A stretch of DNA of 64,000 bases from Paenibacillus whitsoniae. Its GTDB lineage: Bacteria; Bacillota; Bacilli; Paenibacillales; NBRC-103111. A model generated the notes under the pieces. It worked only from the letters and a program-made list of their open reading frames with translations. It ran no database searches and was not told the DNA's origin. Shown here in pieces: positions 63,701 through 64,000 of this stretch. Each line of letters starts with the position of its first letter. Position 1 is the first letter of the stretch. Both the position numbers and the translations under genes were made by a program. The DNA lies in the NCBI RefSeq assembly GCF_003955665.1, contig NZ_RXHU01000050.1:1-64000 (forward strand). The letters run 5' to 3'.

Positions 63701-64000
63701 GACGTCGTGAACGATTTGGGAGCACGAATGGTGGTGGGGGGAGTGGACGAACATCATTTTCATCCAGACGCCTCCATTACACGTTCGGAGTTTACGGCTA
63801 TTCTTGTACGGGCCCTAGGGCTGGCAGATTCGATGAGCGCATCTCGTGCGTTCACGGATGTGAACGAGGATGCGTGGTATAACGGCTCGGTAGCTGCAGC
63901 CCTTTCGTATGGGCTGATTGAAGGGGATGCCAATGGCACTTTCCATCCAGATCGTACCATTACACGGGAAGAAGCGATCACGATGATCTACAGGGCGATG
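60704..64000 (+). CDS. RCC1-repeat / InlB-repeat / SLH surface protein (C-terminus cut by window)
   Basis: 1099 codons visible, no stop. Signal peptide to about SAHA (29). Seven RCC1-type blades (about 30-380), each around '(A/S)(L)K.DGTVWAWGRN..G.LGDGT...R..PVQV.GL..V', which form a beta-propeller. FN3-like domain (about 385-490). Three InlB B-type repeats (about 495-735, TVTYVVYGGTGAVP... GYTFAGWNTQ). A beta-rich stalk (about 735-980). Then SLH modules (from about 985: FEDVESHWAKDVVNDLGA; FTDVNEDAWYNGSVAAALSYG). GGAGG at 60694-60698 is 5 bp from ATG 60704; ATG 60692 overlaps it. The frame is open to the last base. Likely wall-bound, ligand unknown. Confidence 0.92.
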   Translation, partial: MLNRLNKLIVALVVLLGFIPIAPMKSAHAANYVVAPQLATGYYHSAVLLSDGTVWAWGRNDKSQLSYDTGTYSTWPLQIKNLDHVKQIATSIMSTYAIKEDGTLWAWGLNGNGQLGDGTLTNRTTPVQVRGMSGVTAVSTGLGYHVLALKDDGTVWAWGRNDNGELGDGTTTQRQLPVQVVGLTDVVALVNAGYHSLALKSDGTVWAWGRNSYGESGGGISADRTSPYQVSISGVKAIAAGDHHSMAVKEDGTVWTWGRNTYGTLGDGTTTTRVTPVQVTGLDHVKSVAAGTHFSYALKEDGTVWSWGYNNYGQLGDGTTTTRLSPVQVSGLTDVVALGGGGYNATAMQSGGEIWAWGYNGYGELGDKTRESRTVPVRNAAVLDLTPPTIANPDITPTDITETGVTLSWQKATDNLSKQGELEYQVYQIGSRTAATVSAVESSGIRIGTYEPDMDIKQVTDLYDDQSYTFIVIVKDKDGRKSIYNKVTIRTLAIPTFSITYHTNGGTGTVPTDPNVYYQGETVIALGSGDLTRPGYTFAGWNTQADGNGTTYAVGAAFNIGTADVELYAKWTQNPTYTVTYVVYGGTGAVPIDSNAYEQGMPVTVLGNTGNLARPGYTFAGWNTQKDGNGTTYMAGATFNIGTENVELYAKWTQNPTYTVTYVVYGGTGAVPIDSNAYEQGMPVTVLGNTGNLRNPGYTFAGWNTQKDGSGTAYVAGDIFSIGAENVELYAKWLADPVDDSTDEGDSDPETGNLSPEENTEKPLETYTGLRVTVDGEDQDLIHDVSISQNRAEMTVYMDADKWQAQLEEKDERPEVVISVAQQVDKVSLVLNGNAAADMANKQGMLIVQTVNGNYKLSMGAIMLDAWTEAFGEQASLADMVFHIDIAKSRSAQTGKENAAVIGVPVDFNVVISYRGKEIQIKAFNAYVERELLLPEGVRPPTVSTAVRIDADGTIHHVPTRFTTQQGKSVAVVSSLTNSTYALIANSIRFEDVESHWAKDVVNDLGARMVVGGVDEHHFHPDASITRSEFTAILVRALGLADSMSASRAFTDVNEDAWYNGSVAAALSYGLIEGDANGTFHPDRTITREEAITMIYRAM
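62189..62905 (+). repeat. three tandem InlB B-repeats, last two nearly identical
   Basis: Unit starts at 62189, 62429 and 62672 (80-81 codons each). Units two and three are almost identical at the DNA level across GGCGTATGGCGG-type blocks, while unit one is diverged, which points to recent duplication. Confidence 0.85.

Noticed and set aside
1..64000. search for CRISPR arrays, tRNA/rRNA genes and complete IS elements
   Set aside because: No regularly spaced direct repeats with unique spacers, no cloverleaf or rRNA signature and no transposase were seen by eye.

Overview
The window looks like one contig end from a spore-forming, SLH-protein-bearing Firmicute of the Paenibacillaceae (Paenibacillus or a close relative). 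The evidence is gene content: three S-layer-homology proteins, PdaA and a LysM/GH18 spore-type hydrolase, YkoEDC, Gram-positive style Shine-Dalgarno sites (AAGGAGG) and dispersed palindromic intergenic repeats. This placement is inference from content, not from a marker gene. Bases 1-19 are the Tn5/Nextera mosaic end, so they are library sequence and not genome. No rRNA, tRNA, CRISPR array or complete insertion sequence was seen.

Layout. 1-3.4 kb: a Fur-box-controlled siderophore/iron ABC importer (binding lipoprotein, FecCD permease, cut-off second permease) with an AraC regulator. 3.5-4.3 kb: pdaA. 4.9-9.1 kb: a very large FN3/lamin-tail/SLH surface protein, followed by a small inverted-repeat element. 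9.5-12.2 kb: PrsA-like foldase and a trxB-tpx peroxide-reduction pair. 13-19.5 kb: UvrD/YjcD-like helicase, YihY membrane protein, UvsE, a decayed lipoprotein gene, pyruvate kinase. 19.6-24.7 kb: AraC regulator, DUF3105 membrane protein, then a TPP riboswitch and ykoEDC thiamine/HMP ECF transporter. 24.8-33.3 kb: amidoligase, small coat-like protein, oxalate decarboxylase, SLH protein, nitroreductase, aldo-keto reductase, psuK-psuG pseudouridine catabolism. 33.7-41.7 kb: a glycine/leucine-tailed small protein, a ten-repeat BIG2 protein, LysM-GH18 hydrolase, and an SDR-alpha/beta-hydrolase fusion beside a TetR gene with matching operators. 41.9-45.1 kb: xylA/xylR. 45.5-50.6 kb: Crp/Fnr regulator, flavohaemoglobin with an FNR-type site, a dihydroorotate-dehydrogenase-like domain fused to an internally duplicated membrane domain, azoreductase. 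50.9-52.8 kb: aguA-aguB putrescine synthesis from agmatine. 53-57.9 kb: two WYL regulators with recognisable operators, DinB, DoxX, GyrI-like and unknown genes. 57.9-64 kb: MalT-like LuxR regulator and a divergent RCC1/InlB-repeat/SLH surface protein cut by the window end.

Themes: much of the window is cell-surface and stress biology (iron, peroxide, NO, UV, electrophiles) with local regulators next to their targets. The best regulatory calls rest on paired matching sites: TTAGTAC-N6-GTRCTAA at the TetR and fusion promoters, and a roughly 30-bp site repeated before the DoxX and GyrI-like genes. The strongest candidates for something undescribed are the SDR-hydrolase fusion with its TetR switch, the DHODH-like/membrane fusion with two HDR-containing repeats, and the WYL/DoxX/GyrI/unknown cluster. 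Several families of palindromic intergenic repeats are also present and are easily mistaken for small genes.
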